Numbered from the stretch's first letter, positions 43,250 to 52,590 are shown. The stretch is 64,000 nucleotides of DNA from Chromobacterium haemolyticum DSM 19808 (GCF_000711885.1 NZ_JONK01000025.1:1-64000), one strand, 5' to 3'. The notes: generated from the letters alone by a model not told the origin. Made by a program: numbers and translations.

Positions 43250-46119
43250 CCCGCCTCGCTCCCCGCGCGCCGTCCGGCATCCAACAACCTTAGCTGCTCA
43301 TCGCCAAAGCCCCGGAAATGGCGCTGCCAGTCCGATGGACAGGCAGTCTTACCCACCTCCACCGCAGTCACCTTGTACTCCGGGCAGTTGGTGGCCCAAT
43401 CCGAATTGTCGGTGGTCACCACATTGGCGCCGGACTCCGGGTGGTGGAAGGTGGTGTACACCACGCCCGGCGCTACCCGCTCCGTCACCTTGGCGCGCAA
43501 GGCGGTGTCGCCGGCGCGGCTGCGCACCGCCACCCAGTCGCCGTCGACGATGCCGCGTACTTCGGCGTCGGTCGGATGGATTTCCAGCCTGTCCTCGGCG
43601 TGCCAGACCCGATTCTCGGTGCGTCGCGTCTGCGCGCCCACGTTGTACTGGCTGAGAATACGTCCAGTGGTCAGCAGCAGCGGAAAGCGCTTTCCCGCCC
43701 GTTCCGAAGTGGCCACGTAACGAGTGACGACGAAGCGTCCCAAGCCGCGTGAGAAGGCATCGACATGCATCACCGGCGTGCCCTCGGGTGCCTCCTCGTT
43801 GCACGGCCATTGCAAGCCGCCCAGCCGGTCCAGCTTGGCGTAGCTGACCCCGGCGAAGCTGGGTGTCAGCCGCGCGATCTCATCCATGATCTCGGATGGA
43901 TGACGGTAGGCCATCGGATAGCCCAAGGCGCCCGCCAACGCCGAGGTCACCTCCCAGTCCGCCATGCCGGCCAGCGGGCGCATCGCCCGACGCACTCGCG
44001 AGATGCGCCGCTCGGCATTGGTGAAGGTGCCGTCCTTTTCCAGGAAGGAACTGCCGGGCAGGAAAACGTGGGCGTATTTGGCGGTTTCGTTCAGGAACAG
44101 GTCCTGCACCACCACGCACTCCATCGCCAGCAGCGCGGCGGCCACATGCTGGGTATTGGGGTCGCTCTGCACGATGTCCTCGCCCTGGCAGTACAAGCCC
44201 TTGAAACCGCCGTCCAGCGCCGCATCCAGCATATTGGGAATCCGCAGCCCCGGCTCTGGCGACAAGACGACACCCCAGTCCGCCTCGAAGCTCGCGCGCA
44301 CCGCGTCGTCGGACACATGGCGGTAACCGGGAAGCTCGTGCGGAAAAGACCCCATGTCGCAGGCGCCCTGCACATTATTCTGACCGCGCAACGGGTTGAC
44401 GCCGACGCCGACGCGGCCAAGATTGCCGGTGGCCATGGCCAGGTTGGCGATGGCCATCACCGCGGTGCTGCCCTGGCTGTGTTCGGTAACGCCCAGACCG
44501 TAGTAGATGGCGGCGTTGCCGCCGGTCGCGTACAACCGCGCCGCTTCGCGGATCAGATCCGCCGGCACGCCGCAGAGCTCGGCGACACGCTCCGGCGCGT
44601 TGTCCGGCTCGACGACAAAATCGCGCCAGCGTCGGAAAGCCTCGGCTTCGCAGCGTTGAGCGATGAAGTCCTGATCCAGCAGCCCCTCGCTCACCACCAC
44701 GTGAGCCAGCGCGTTGAGCACGGCCACATTGCTGCCGGGCCGCAGCGCCAGGTGCAGCGCCGGCCCCGCGTGCGGCGTATCGGCCAGGTCGATGCGGCGC
44801 GGGTCGATGACGATCAGCCGCGCGCCCTCGCGCAGCCGCCTCCGCAGCAAGGAGCCGAAAACCGGATGAGCATCGCTGGGATTGGCGCCTATCACCAGAA
44901 TCACGTCGGCGCTCAGCACCGAGTCGAAATCCTGAGTCCCGGCAGACTCGCCCAGCGTCTGCTTCAGACCGTAGCCGGTGGGCGAGTGGCAGACCCGAGC
45001 GCAAGTGTCGATATTGTTGTTGCCGAAGGCCGCGCGCACCAGCTTCTGCACCAGATAGGTTTCCTCATTGGTGCAGCGGCTGGAGCTGATGCCGCCGATG
45101 GCGTCTCGGCCGTAGCGCAATTGCAGGCGGCGGAACTCGCTGGCCACATGTCCCAGCGCTTGCTCCCAGCTCACCTCCCGCCAAGGTTCGTGGATGCCGG
45201 CGCGGAGCATGGGTTTGACGATGCGGTCCGGATGGGTGGCGTAGCCCCAAGCAAAGCGGCCCTTGACGCAGGAATGGCCATGATTGGCGCGGCCGTCCCG
45301 GTCCGGCGTCATTCTCACCACCCGCTCGCCCTTGAGTTCGGCGCGGAAGCCGCAACCCACGCCGCAATAGGCGCAGGTGGTCGCCACGCTGCGCTCCGGC
45401 TGCCCCAGCTCCACCACGCTTTTCTCCACCAGCGTGGCGGTGGGGCAGGCTTGCACGCAGGCGCCGCAGGACACGCATTCCGAGCCGAGGAAGTCCTCGC
45501 CGCCTGCGGCGCGGACGCGGGAATCAAACCCCCGGCCGACGATGCTCAGCGCGAAAGTCCCCTGGGTTTCCTCGCAAGCGCGCACACAGCGGTTGCAGAC
45601 GATGCACTTGGCCGGGTCGTAATCGAAATAAGGGTTGGACTCATCCTTGGCCTCAGCCAGATGATTAGCGCCGGTCAAGCCGTAACGCACCTCGCTCAGG
45701 CCCACCTGGCCGGCAACGGTCTGCAATTCGCAAGCGCCGTTGGACGCGCAAGTCAGGCAATCCAGCGGGTGGTCGGACACATACAGTTCCATCACCCCGC
45801 GCCGCAGCCTGGCCAGCGTCTCGCTCTGCGTGCGCACCGCCATGCCTGCGCTCACCGGCGTGGTACAGGCGGCCGGGTAGCCGCGATGCCCATCGATCTC
45901 CACCATGCACATACGACAGGAGCCAAACGGCTCCAGGCTGTCCGTGGCGCACAGCCGGGGCAGGCGCACGCCCTGCAGCGCGGCCGCGCACAACACCGAG
46001 GTGCCGGCCGGCACGGTGATCTCGACGCCGTCTATGCTCAGACTCACCGGCGCACCGGTACGCATTGGCGTGCCCAGGTCCACCGTGGGGGCAAGCTTGG
46101 GGTCAAACTGGCAGCTCAT
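43246..46119 (-). CDS. fdsA: NAD-dependent formate dehydrogenase alpha subunit
   Basis: A 957-residue catalytic subunit oxidising formate to CO2 at a bis-MGD molybdenum site. In order it has an N-terminal [2Fe-2S] ferredoxin-like domain (FGSCRMCMVEIDG, AACTTPV), [4Fe-4S] motifs (CIVCNRCVRACEE, CVSCGACVQACP), the molybdopterin-domain [4Fe-4S] motif TTCAYCGVGCGF, and the active site CARVCHSPT with Cys377 in place of selenocysteine. The C-terminal MGD-binding domain follows (LLTTGRILSQYN). The start ATG at 46119 overlaps fdsB by 4 bases; the frame remains open far upstream but that part is the shadow of fdsB. Confidence 0.95.
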   Translation of the reverse strand: MSCQFDPKLAPTVDLGTPMRTGAPVSLSIDGVEITVPAGTSVLCAAALQGVRLPRLCATDSLEPFGSCRMCMVEIDGHRGYPAACTTPVSAGMAVRTQSETLARLRRGVMELYVSDHPLDCLTCASNGACELQTVAGQVGLSEVRYGLTGANHLAEAKDESNPYFDYDPAKCIVCNRCVRACEETQGTFALSIVGRGFDSRVRAAGGEDFLGSECVSCGACVQACPTATLVEKSVVELGQPERSVATTCAYCGVGCGFRAELKGERVVRMTPDRDGRANHGHSCVKGRFAWGYATHPDRIVKPMLRAGIHEPWREVSWEQALGHVASEFRRLQLRYGRDAIGGISSSRCTNEETYLVQKLVRAAFGNNNIDTCARVCHSPTGYGLKQTLGESAGTQDFDSVLSADVILVIGANPSDAHPVFGSLLRRRLREGARLIVIDPRRIDLADTPHAGPALHLALRPGSNVAVLNALAHVVVSEGLLDQDFIAQRCEAEAFRRWRDFVVEPDNAPERVAELCGVPADLIREAARLYATGGNAAIYYGLGVTEHSQGSTAVMAIANLAMATGNLGRVGVGVNPLRGQNNVQGACDMGSFPHELPGYRHVSDDAVRASFEADWGVVLSPEPGLRIPNMLDAALDGGFKGLYCQGEDIVQSDPNTQHVAAALLAMECVVVQDLFLNETAKYAHVFLPGSSFLEKDGTFTNAERRISRVRRAMRPLAGMADWEVTSALAGALGYPMAYRHPSEIMDEIARLTPSFAGVSYAKLDRLGGLQWPCNEEAPEGTPVMHVDAFSRGLGRFVVTRYVATSERAGKRFPLLLTTGRILSQYNVGAQTRRTENRVWHAEDRLEIHPTDAEVRGIVDGDWVAVRSRAGDTALRAKVTERVAPGVVYTTFHHPESGANVVTTDNSDWATNCPEYKVTAVEVGKTACPSDWQRHFRGFGDEQLRLLDAGRRAGSEAG

Positions 46120-47708
46120 GGCGCATCCTCCTCGACGATGGCCGGATCCAGGCCGAAATCCGCGGGGAAACCCCGCGCCGCGCTCAGTACCGGCGAGGGG
46201 GTCAAACCGCCCAGCGCGCACAGCGAACCGTGCCGCATGGTCTCGCACAAATCCCGTAGCAGAGTCCAATGCCGGCCCCGCTCCGTCGAGTCGCCGGCCG
46301 CCAGCAGCCGGTCTATCACCTCGACGCCGCGGGTGGAGCCGATGCGACAGGGCGTGCACTTGCCGCAGGATTCGGCGGCGCAGAACTGCATGGCGAAACG
46401 CGCCATGCGCGCCATATCGGTGCTGTCGTCGCACACCACTACCCCGCCGTGGCCCAACATGGCGCCGACGGCGGCGAAAGCTTCGTAGTCCAAGGCGGTA
46501 TCGAACTGCTCGGGCGTCAGCCAGGCGCCCAGCGGCCCGCCCACTTGCGCCGCCTTCACCGGCCGGCCGCTCGCGCAGCCGCCGCCGTAGTCCTCGATCA
46601 GCTCGCGCAAGCTCAGGCCAAAAGCGCGCTCCACCAGGCCGCCGCGCCGCACATTGCCGGCTAGCTGAAACGCCATGGTGCCGCGCGATCGGCCAACCCC
46701 GAAATCCCGGTAATACGGCGCGCCGCGGGCCAGGATGGTGGGCACCGACGCCAGCGTCAGCACGTTGTGCACCAAGGTGGGACGCCCGAACAGGCCGCTG
46801 ATCGCGGGCAACGGCGGCTTGGCCCTGACCTCGCCGCGTCGGCCCTCCAGCGATTCCAGCATGGACGTCTCCTCACCGCAGATATACGCGCCCGCGCCCA
46901 AACGGAGCTCCAGCTCCAACTCGCGGCCGGAGCCCTGCAGATCTGGCCCCAGATAACCCCGCTGGCGGGCAATCTCCAACGCCCGCCTCAGTGTCTCCGC
47001 CGCAGCGGCGTATTCCGAGCGGACATAGATATAGCCGCGATTCGCACCCACCGCCAGCGCTGCGATGCTCATGCCCTCGATCAACAGGAAGGGGTCGCCC
47101 TCCATCAGCATGCGGTCGGCGAAGCTGCCGGAATCGCCCTCGTCTGCATTGCACACCACGTACTTGCAATCCGCGGCCGCCTCACGCACGGTGCGCCATT
47201 TGATACCGGCGGGAAAGGCCGCGCCGCCCCGGCCGCGCAGGCCGGACTCCAGCACACACTCCAGCACACACTCCAGCACACACTCCAGCGCGCCCTCCCC
47301 GCCCAGCTCCAGCGCATGGGCCAGGCCGCGATAGCCGCCGTGGGCCAGGTAATCGTCCAGCGACAGAGGGCGGGTCAGCCCCGCACGCGCAAACAACAGC
47401 CGCTGCTGGCCGGCAAGGTAGGGCAGCCGTTCCAGCAGGCCCAATGCCAGCGGATGCTTGCCGTCCGCAGTCAGCACGGCGTCGAGCACACTGTCCGCCA
47501 GCTCCGCCGGCAATGGTCCAAAACCAGAGCGGCCTTGCGGCGTATCCATTTCCAACAAGGGCTCCAGCCAGTACAGCCCGCGCGAGCTATTGCGCCGGAT
47601 CTCCACTTCCAGCCCGCGTCGCGCCGCCGCAGCGGCCAACGCCCGCGCGGTCTGGTCAGTACCCAGCGCCCGCGCAACGGAATCACAGGATAGATGGAAG
47701 GTCAGCAT
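46116..47708 (-). CDS. fdsB: NAD-dependent formate dehydrogenase beta subunit (NuoF-like)
   Basis: A 530-residue diaphorase subunit passing electrons from formate to NAD. An N-terminal thioredoxin-like region precedes the NuoF-like core: the FMN/NADH-binding RGRGGAAFPAGIKW, EGDPFLLIEGMSIAA, GAGAYICGEETSMLESLEG, and the C-terminal [4Fe-4S] motif ESCGKCTPCRIG. The start ATG at 47708 overlaps the fdsG stop. A 12-bp tandem repeat (47247-47289) encodes LECVLECVLECV just before the FMN motif, an oddity not expected in this family. Confidence 0.94.
   Translation of the reverse strand: MLTFHLSCDSVARALGTDQTARALAAAAARRGLEVEIRRNSSRGLYWLEPLLEMDTPQGRSGFGPLPAELADSVLDAVLTADGKHPLALGLLERLPYLAGQQRLLFARAGLTRPLSLDDYLAHGGYRGLAHALELGGEGALECVLECVLECVLESGLRGRGGAAFPAGIKWRTVREAAADCKYVVCNADEGDSGSFADRMLMEGDPFLLIEGMSIAALAVGANRGYIYVRSEYAAAAETLRRALEIARQRGYLGPDLQGSGRELELELRLGAGAYICGEETSMLESLEGRRGEVRAKPPLPAISGLFGRPTLVHNVLTLASVPTILARGAPYYRDFGVGRSRGTMAFQLAGNVRRGGLVERAFGLSLRELIEDYGGGCASGRPVKAAQVGGPLGAWLTPEQFDTALDYEAFAAVGAMLGHGGVVVCDDSTDMARMARFAMQFCAAESCGKCTPCRIGSTRGVEVIDRLLAAGDSTERGRHWTLLRDLCETMRHGSLCALGGLTPSPVLSAARGFPADFGLDPAIVEEDAP
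47247..47289 (+). repeat. 12-bp tandem repeat inside fdsB
   Basis: Three perfect copies of CTCCAGCACACA (47247-47258, 47259-47270, 47271-47282) plus a 7-base partial copy. The unit is a multiple of three, so copy-number change would lengthen or shorten the protein by four residues without a frameshift. Confidence 0.92.
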
Positions 47709-48187
47709 GCACCGCCCTCCTCCAAACAGCCGGCCAGCAAGACATCCAGCGCGGCGGCGTCGACGCGCGCGTGCAATTCGCCATCCAGCAGCAGGGCCGG
47801 CGCGCAGGCGCAGGCGCCCAGGCAGTACACCGGCCGCAGCTCCAGGCCGCCGTCGGCGCTGCGGCCCGCGTCGTCCAGGCCGGTGCGGGCGCGCAGCCTT
47901 TGCGCCAGCGCCTCCGACCCCATGCTCTGACAGGCTTCCGCTCGGCATAGCCGCAGTTGGTGGCGCGCCGGCGGCTCGCTGCGGAAATCGTGGTAGAAGC
48001 TGAGCACACCACGCACCTCCGCCTGGCTCAGGCGAAAAGCGCGGGCGATGGCCGGTGTCGCGGCATCCGGCACATAGCCCAGTTCACCCTGCAAGGCGTG
48101 CAGCAAGGGCAGCAAACCGCCCGGCTGCGTTTGGTAATCCGATACCAGCGCGGCGATGCGCGACTGTTGTTCCGCGGTCAAGGACAT
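47702..48187 (-). CDS. fdsG: NAD-dependent formate dehydrogenase gamma subunit (NuoE-like)
   Basis: A 161-residue [2Fe-2S] subunit. The N-terminal helical part (LLPLLHALQGELGYVPDAA) and C-terminal thioredoxin-like fold carry the four cluster ligands in CRAEAC and CLGACACAP. The start ATG at 48187 has GGAG six bases upstream; five extra upstream codons are dispensable. It is the first gene of fdsG-B-A-D. All junctions overlap by a few bases, so translation is coupled. Confidence 0.93.
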   Translation of the reverse strand: MSLTAEQQSRIAALVSDYQTQPGGLLPLLHALQGELGYVPDAATPAIARAFRLSQAEVRGVLSFYHDFRSEPPARHQLRLCRAEACQSMGSEALAQRLRARTGLDDAGRSADGGLELRPVYCLGACACAPALLLDGELHARVDAAALDVLLAGCLEEGGAC

Positions 48188-48226
48188 GGCAACTCCAAGC
48201 AAGTGCGAACGGGTCTTCTGCGTCGC

Positions 48227-48886
48227 TTATCTGATCTGCTCGGCCAAACGCAGCAGCCAAGCTGAATTATAGGTTTGCCGCGCATCTGGGCCGGCCTCGT
48301 CCCATACTTTGAGGCTGTAAAGCTTTTGTCGACTGGCCCAGCTCAACTCGGACACTCGCCTACCGGAGCGTGTGTTCCGGAGCTGGAAGCGGCCCGGATG
48401 GCCCCGCACTGTCGCGTTCATTTCTTCCTGCAGCACCAACACGCCGCCGCGGTCGGCGACAAAGGCCCATTCGCTCAACACCAGCAATACGCCGTCGGGC
48501 CGGGTGAACACCCAGTCGAAGCTGCTCCATGGCCCGCTCCGACCCGGCCCCTGCGGGATGATGCCTTCGAGACGATAAGCGCTCAGCTCGCTGGCGCTGA
48601 TATCGCTGAGCCTGGATTTAGCCTGCGCCCGAACCGCCTCGGGACTCAAGAGGCCGCTCCGGTAGATGTCGGCGTCCAGCGCGGCTTCGTCGGCAGGCGG
48701 AGAAACCCCGCTCGTCAACGACGTTTCGGGCAGCCCGGGGCCCAGGTTGGCTCCAGGCGCCACAATGCGCTGCCCGGGCGCAATGCCGCCGGGCAGCGGA
48801 CTGGTCGCGGACAGATCCCAGGCCTGCGCATCCAGGGCCAGGCCGCCCATCCCCAGCCAACAAAGCAGCCTAGCGCAACTGCCCAT
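48227..48886 (-). CDS. Exported protein of unknown function between fdhA and fdsG
   Basis: A 219-residue protein with a signal peptide if started at ATG 48886 (MGSCARLLCWLGMGGLALDAQA then WDLSA). No ribosome-binding site is clear and the start lies inside the 3' end of fdhA (17-base overlap), so a longer form from 48934 cannot be excluded. The C-terminal half is Trp-rich and beta-like (SSFDWVFTRPDGVLLVLSEWAFV, LSWASRQKLYSLKVWDEAG), without catalytic motif. Context in a formaldehyde/formate operon is unusual for an exported protein. No family recognised. Confidence 0.65.
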   Translation of the reverse strand: MGSCARLLCWLGMGGLALDAQAWDLSATSPLPGGIAPGQRIVAPGANLGPGLPETSLTSGVSPPADEAALDADIYRSGLLSPEAVRAQAKSRLSDISASELSAYRLEGIIPQGPGRSGPWSSFDWVFTRPDGVLLVLSEWAFVADRGGVLVLQEEMNATVRGHPGRFQLRNTRSGRRVSELSWASRQKLYSLKVWDEAGPDARQTYNSAWLLRLAEQIR

Positions 48887-50066
48887 GCGGATCGATAACG
48901 AATTTCTTCGGCGCGCCGCCATCGAATTCGGCATAGCCCTTGGGAGCGTTGTCCAGACTGATGATCTCCACCCCCACCACTTCGGCGATATTGATGCGCT
49001 CCCACAAAATCGCCTGCATCAGCGCGCGGTTGTACTTCATCACCGGGGTCTGTCCCGTGAAGAAGCTGTGCGACTTGGCCCAGCCCAGGCCAAAGCGCAC
49101 CGACAAGCTGCCCTGCCTGGCCGCCTCGTCCACGGCGCCGGGGTCGTCGGTCACGTAGAGCCCGGGAATGCCGATGCGACCGGCCTCGCGCGTCACCTCC
49201 ATCAAGGCGTTGAGCACGGTGGCCGGGGCCTCCTGGCGCGAACCGGCGTGGCCGTGCCCGCGCGCCTCGAAACCGACGGCGTCGATCGCGCAATCCACTT
49301 CCGGCACACCCAGGATGGCGGCGATCTGCTCGCCCAGCGTCGCATCCTGCGATAGATCCGCGGTTTCAAAGCCGACGGCGCGAGCATGGGCCAGCCGCGC
49401 CGGATTGACGTCGCCGACGATGACCACCGCCGCACCCAGCAGGCGCGCGGAAGCCGCCGCCGCCAAGCCCACCGGGCCCGCTCCGGCCACGTAGACCGTG
49501 CTGCCCGGCCCCACGCCGGCCGATACCGCGCCGTGATAGCCGGTGGGCAGAATGTCGGACAGGCAGGTCAGGTCGCGGATCTTGGCCAGCGCCTGGTCCC
49601 GGTCCGGAAATTTCAGCAGGTTGAAGTCGGCGTAAGGCACCATCACGTATTCGGCCTGGCCGCCCACCCAGCCGCCCATGTCGACGTAGCCGTAAGCGCC
49701 GCCGGCCCGCGCCGGGTTCACCGACAGGCACACGCCGGTATGCTGCTCCTTGCAACAGCGGCAGCGTCCGCAAGCCACGTTGAACGGTACCGACACGAGA
49801 TCGCCGATGCGCAGCGTTTCCACATCGCCGCCTGTCTCTATCACCTCGCCGGTGATTTCATGTCCCAGCACCAAACCGGCAGGCGCCGTGGTGCGGCCGC
49901 GCACCATATGCTGGTCCGAACCGCATATATTGGTGCTCAGCACCTTGAGAATGACGCCATGGCCGAGCTTGCGCCCGGCCGGGGACGCCAGTTCCGGAAA
50001 AGGTATGGACTTCACTTCCACCTGTCCCGGCGCCAGGTACACCACTCCGCGATTGCCTGTCATCAT
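48870..50066 (-). CDS. fdhA: Glutathione-independent formaldehyde dehydrogenase
   Basis: A 398-residue zinc-dependent dehydrogenase of the Pseudomonas putida FdhA type, oxidising formaldehyde to formate with NAD. Catalytic zinc Cys in STNICGSDQHMVRG and Glu/His in LGHEITGEVIE; structural zinc in CGRCRCCKEQHTGVC; NAD-binding VAGAGPVGLAAAASA. It retains the extended form of formaldehyde dismutase-like proteins. ATGATG start at 50066 has GGAGACG upstream. Placed directly before fds genes, it converts formaldehyde released by betaine demethylation into the substrate for formate dehydrogenase. Confidence 0.94.
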   Translation of the reverse strand: MMTGNRGVVYLAPGQVEVKSIPFPELASPAGRKLGHGVILKVLSTNICGSDQHMVRGRTTAPAGLVLGHEITGEVIETGGDVETLRIGDLVSVPFNVACGRCRCCKEQHTGVCLSVNPARAGGAYGYVDMGGWVGGQAEYVMVPYADFNLLKFPDRDQALAKIRDLTCLSDILPTGYHGAVSAGVGPGSTVYVAGAGPVGLAAAASARLLGAAVVIVGDVNPARLAHARAVGFETADLSQDATLGEQIAAILGVPEVDCAIDAVGFEARGHGHAGSRQEAPATVLNALMEVTREAGRIGIPGLYVTDDPGAVDEAARQGSLSVRFGLGWAKSHSFFTGQTPVMKYNRALMQAILWERINIAEVVGVEIISLDNAPKGYAEFDGGAPKKFVIDPHGQLR

Positions 50067-50187
50067 CGTCTCCTCGCAGCCACGCCGGCGGGTTATCCGG
50101 CGGCATCTGCTCCCGATGCTAGGAAAGAAAGCGGCGCCGGCCTTGAGTCAAAGCGACCCCTTTGCGATCAAACGCGCCATATCGGCT

Positions 50188-50326
50188 CAGAACCTGTTCA
50201 AAGCCGGTTGCGCTTCATCGATATGGCGTTGAGAACGGCTTCGGCTTTGCTCATTTGCCACTTCTAATCCCCGCTTCCTCAGCCGTTCTCGCCTTGTCTC
50301 GCTCTTGCTCAAAACTCTGAACAGGC
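50188..50326 (-). repeat. Dispersed GCCTGTTCAAAG element, inverted degenerate copy
   Basis: AACCTGTTCAAAGC at the left end and TCTGAACAGGC at the right, with GCCTTGTCTCGCTC (the reverse complement of the family core) inside. The element ends three bases from the cbcX stop codon. Confidence 0.78.
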
Positions 50327-50328
50327 GG

Positions 50329-51267
50329 TCAGCGCGCCAGCGCCTGGCTTACGATAGGCAGCCCCGGCCGGCCGTCGAAGGTATTCACCCCTGCCAGCCA
50401 GCTCGTGAGCACGGCCGGGTTTTTTTTCAAATATTCCCGCGCCGCGGTCTCCGGCCTGACCTTGTTCATGATCGGCCCCATCACCTGGTTTTCCATATCG
50501 GTGCTGAAGCGCAGATTGCGCAACAAGCGGCCGACATTGGCGCAACGCGCCTCGTAATCCGGCGGCAGCGCGGTGAAGACCTTGGCCGCGCCGAAATTGG
50601 GACCAAACACCGCGTCGCCGCCGGACAAATAGCGCAGCTTGTGCTGGACGTTCATCGGGTGCGGCTCCCAGGCCAGGAACACCATCCATTTCTTCCGCCG
50701 CTCCGCGCGCTCCAGTTCGGCCAGCATGCCGGCCTCACTGGATTCCACAAGCTTGAAGCCGCCCAACCCGTACTGTTGCTTGCGGATCATGCCGTCGATC
50801 AGGCGGTTGCCGTCGTTGCCGGCTTCGATGCCGTAGATCTTGCCGTCCAGTTGCGCCTTGAAGCGGGCGATGTCCTTGAAATCGCGCAAGCCGGCGGCGG
50901 CCACGTAGTCCGGCACCGCCAGCGTATATTTAGCGCCGCTCAGATTGGGCTCGGCCAGCACTTTGATCTGGCCTGCTTTCAGATAGGGCTCGATCAGCGG
51001 CGTCATCGACGGGCTCCAATACCCCAGGAACACGTCGATCTGCCGGGTCTTGAGCCCGGAGAAGGCGACGGGCACCGAGGCCATGGTCACGCTGGGGCGG
51101 TAGCCCAAAGCCTCCAATACCACGCTGGCCATGCCGGTGGTGGCCGCGATGTCCGTCCAGCCCACATCGGCGAAACGCACATTGCGGCAAGCGGCAGGCT
51201 CCAGAGCCGCCGCGCTGCCCGCGACGGCCAGCAGCAGCGCCGCGGACATTGCTTTGAATCGATTCAT
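50329..51267 (-). CDS. cbcX: Choline/betaine ABC transporter periplasmic binding protein (CbcX/ChoX-like)
   Basis: A 312-residue substrate-binding protein of the OpuAC/ChoX family. Signal peptide to about residue 22; substrate-box residues in FADVGWTDIAATTG, DVFLGYWSPSMTPLIEPYL, GIEAGNDGNRLIDGMI and FLAWEPHPMN, where aromatic residues cage a quaternary ammonium group. The start ATG at 51267 has GGAGGAAGG upstream. In Pseudomonas, cbcX works with cbcW and cbcV; here they are separated by gbdR and repeat elements but are in the same orientation. Confidence 0.9.
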   Translation of the reverse strand: MNRFKAMSAALLLAVAGSAAALEPAACRNVRFADVGWTDIAATTGMASVVLEALGYRPSVTMASVPVAFSGLKTRQIDVFLGYWSPSMTPLIEPYLKAGQIKVLAEPNLSGAKYTLAVPDYVAAAGLRDFKDIARFKAQLDGKIYGIEAGNDGNRLIDGMIRKQQYGLGGFKLVESSEAGMLAELERAERRKKWMVFLAWEPHPMNVQHKLRYLSGGDAVFGPNFGAAKVFTALPPDYEARCANVGRLLRNLRFSTDMENQVMGPIMNKVRPETAAREYLKKNPAVLTSWLAGVNTFDGRPGLPIVSQALAR

Positions 51268-51340
51268 CCCTTCCTCCCGGGCAGCGATGATGGCGAGAGT
51301 CCGCCCGGCGGCCGCTGCCGCGCCGCCAACAGGTTCACTA

Positions 51341-51475
51341 ATCCCGTTCAAAGTCTCGCAAGCCGGAGCAAGACCGGGCCTTGCGGCTGAAGAAGCAGAC
51401 TGCTCATGTTGTGCCTGAATAGTCTGAAGCAGCACTCGCCGTACCACGTCTCACGCAGTGGCGCAGACCTTGAGA
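51341..51475 (+). repeat. Dispersed GCCTGTTCAAAG element, highly degenerate copy
   Basis: CCGTTCAAAGTCTCGCAAGC near 51344 and CTCACGCAGTGGCGCAGACC near 51450 are recognisable; the interior has drifted. It lies between cbcX and gbdR, ending at the gbdR stop. Confidence 0.5.
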
Positions 51476-51478
51476 TTT

Positions 51479-52465
51479 TCAGGCGATGGCCCCGGCCGCC
51501 ACCAGGTATTGCTGCCGCTCGCGGCTGGGCGGATAGCCGAACAGCCCGCGGTAGGACTTGGAAAAATGCGAGGAAGACAGGAAGCCGCAAGCCACGGTGA
51601 CTTCCATCACGGTCATATTGGTTTGCAACAGCAGCTCTCTCGCCCGCCGCAGGCGGAGGTCCAGATAATATTGCGCCGGCGTGGTGCTCAGATAACGCTT
51701 GAACAGCCGCTCTAGATGGCGCAGCGACACGCCCAGCTCCGCCGCCAGATGTTCCAGAGAGCGGGGGTTCTCGATATTGCTCTCCATTGACAAGGCGGCG
51801 TCCAACAAGGCCTCGTGTCCGGTACCGATGCGCGCCAGCAGCGGGATGTGCTGGCGGTCGCCATCGTCGCGCAGCCGGTCCACGATGAATTGCACCGAGA
51901 CATCGGCCGCCAGACTCTTGCCGCCCTTGTGGCGAATCAGATGACACATGAAGTCCAGCGGCGCGGTGCCGCCGCTACAGGTGAAGCGGTCCCGGTCCAG
52001 CACAAACAGGTCCGAGGTGAATTGGGTGCGAGGGAATTCCTCACTAATGGACAGCAGGTTTTCCCAATGGATGGCACAGCGGTAGCCGTTCAGCACCCCG
52101 GCCCGGGCCAGCGCGAAGGTGCCGGTGCAGATCGATCCCAGCGGCACGCCCTGGGCCGCGAAACGGCGGATCAGCGCCTGCACCTTGTCGGTGGCTGCTT
52201 CGCGCACCTGACAGCCGCCACAAACGATCAGCATATCGTACTGCTGCGGATGGCCCGGCGCGGAGATCGGCGACAGACTCAGGCCGTTGCTGGCGCTGAC
52301 CGGCTCGCCGTCCGCGGACAGCAAGCTCCAGCGATACAGCTTCTTGCGCGACAGGTAATTGGCCATGCGCAGCGGCTCCACCGCGTTGGAGAACGCGATC
52401 ATTGAGAACTGATCCAGCAGCAAAAAGGCGATATGCGACAACGAGGCGATCTGTTGCGGTCCCAT
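51479..52465 (-). CDS. gbdR: GbdR-like AraC-family regulator with GATase1 domain
   Basis: A 328-residue regulator. The N-terminal ~190 residues are a DJ-1/PfpI-like GATase1 domain (AFLLLDQFSMIAFSNAVEPLR, LIVCGGCQV). The C-terminal ~100 residues are an AraC HTH pair (RSLEHLAAELGVSLRHLERLFKRYL, MTVMEVTVACGFLSSSHFSKSYR). In Pseudomonas GbdR responds to glycine betaine and dimethylglycine and activates gbcA, gbcB, dgcA and cbcXWV. Here it sits within the gene set it should control. ATG at 52465 is preferred over the GTG one codon earlier, with GGAGG five bases upstream. Confidence 0.9.
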   Translation of the reverse strand: MGPQQIASLSHIAFLLLDQFSMIAFSNAVEPLRMANYLSRKKLYRWSLLSADGEPVSASNGLSLSPISAPGHPQQYDMLIVCGGCQVREAATDKVQALIRRFAAQGVPLGSICTGTFALARAGVLNGYRCAIHWENLLSISEEFPRTQFTSDLFVLDRDRFTCSGGTAPLDFMCHLIRHKGGKSLAADVSVQFIVDRLRDDGDRQHIPLLARIGTGHEALLDAALSMESNIENPRSLEHLAAELGVSLRHLERLFKRYLSTTPAQYYLDLRLRRARELLLQTNMTVMEVTVACGFLSSSHFSKSYRGLFGYPPSRERQQYLVAAGAIA

Positions 52466-52590
52466 CACGACCTCCAGTGTGTGCGTTGCGAGGATTGTTG
52501 TTCTGCTCCAAAACGGTTCGCAGCCGACCTTGAAAATCGCCGCGCATGCGTGTGTGCTTGTTTGTCCGTTGTTTACGCCCTGTCCGCTCC

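Noticed and set aside
44989-44991. Possible selenocysteine at the formate dehydrogenase active site
   Set aside because: The codon is TGC (Cys377), not TGA, and the frame is open, so this is a Cys-type enzyme.
46120-46434. Upstream extension of the fdsA frame
   Set aside because: The extension is the alternative frame of the end of fdsB; conserved FdsA sequence starts at 46119.
43765-46488. A 907-codon plus-strand open frame opposite fdsA
   Set aside because: It is a shadow of a well-supported catalytic subunit with all cluster motifs; no ribosome-binding site or recognisable domain.
47247-47289. CRISPR-like repeat array
   Set aside because: The repeats are 12 bp, contiguous without spacers, and inside a coding sequence.
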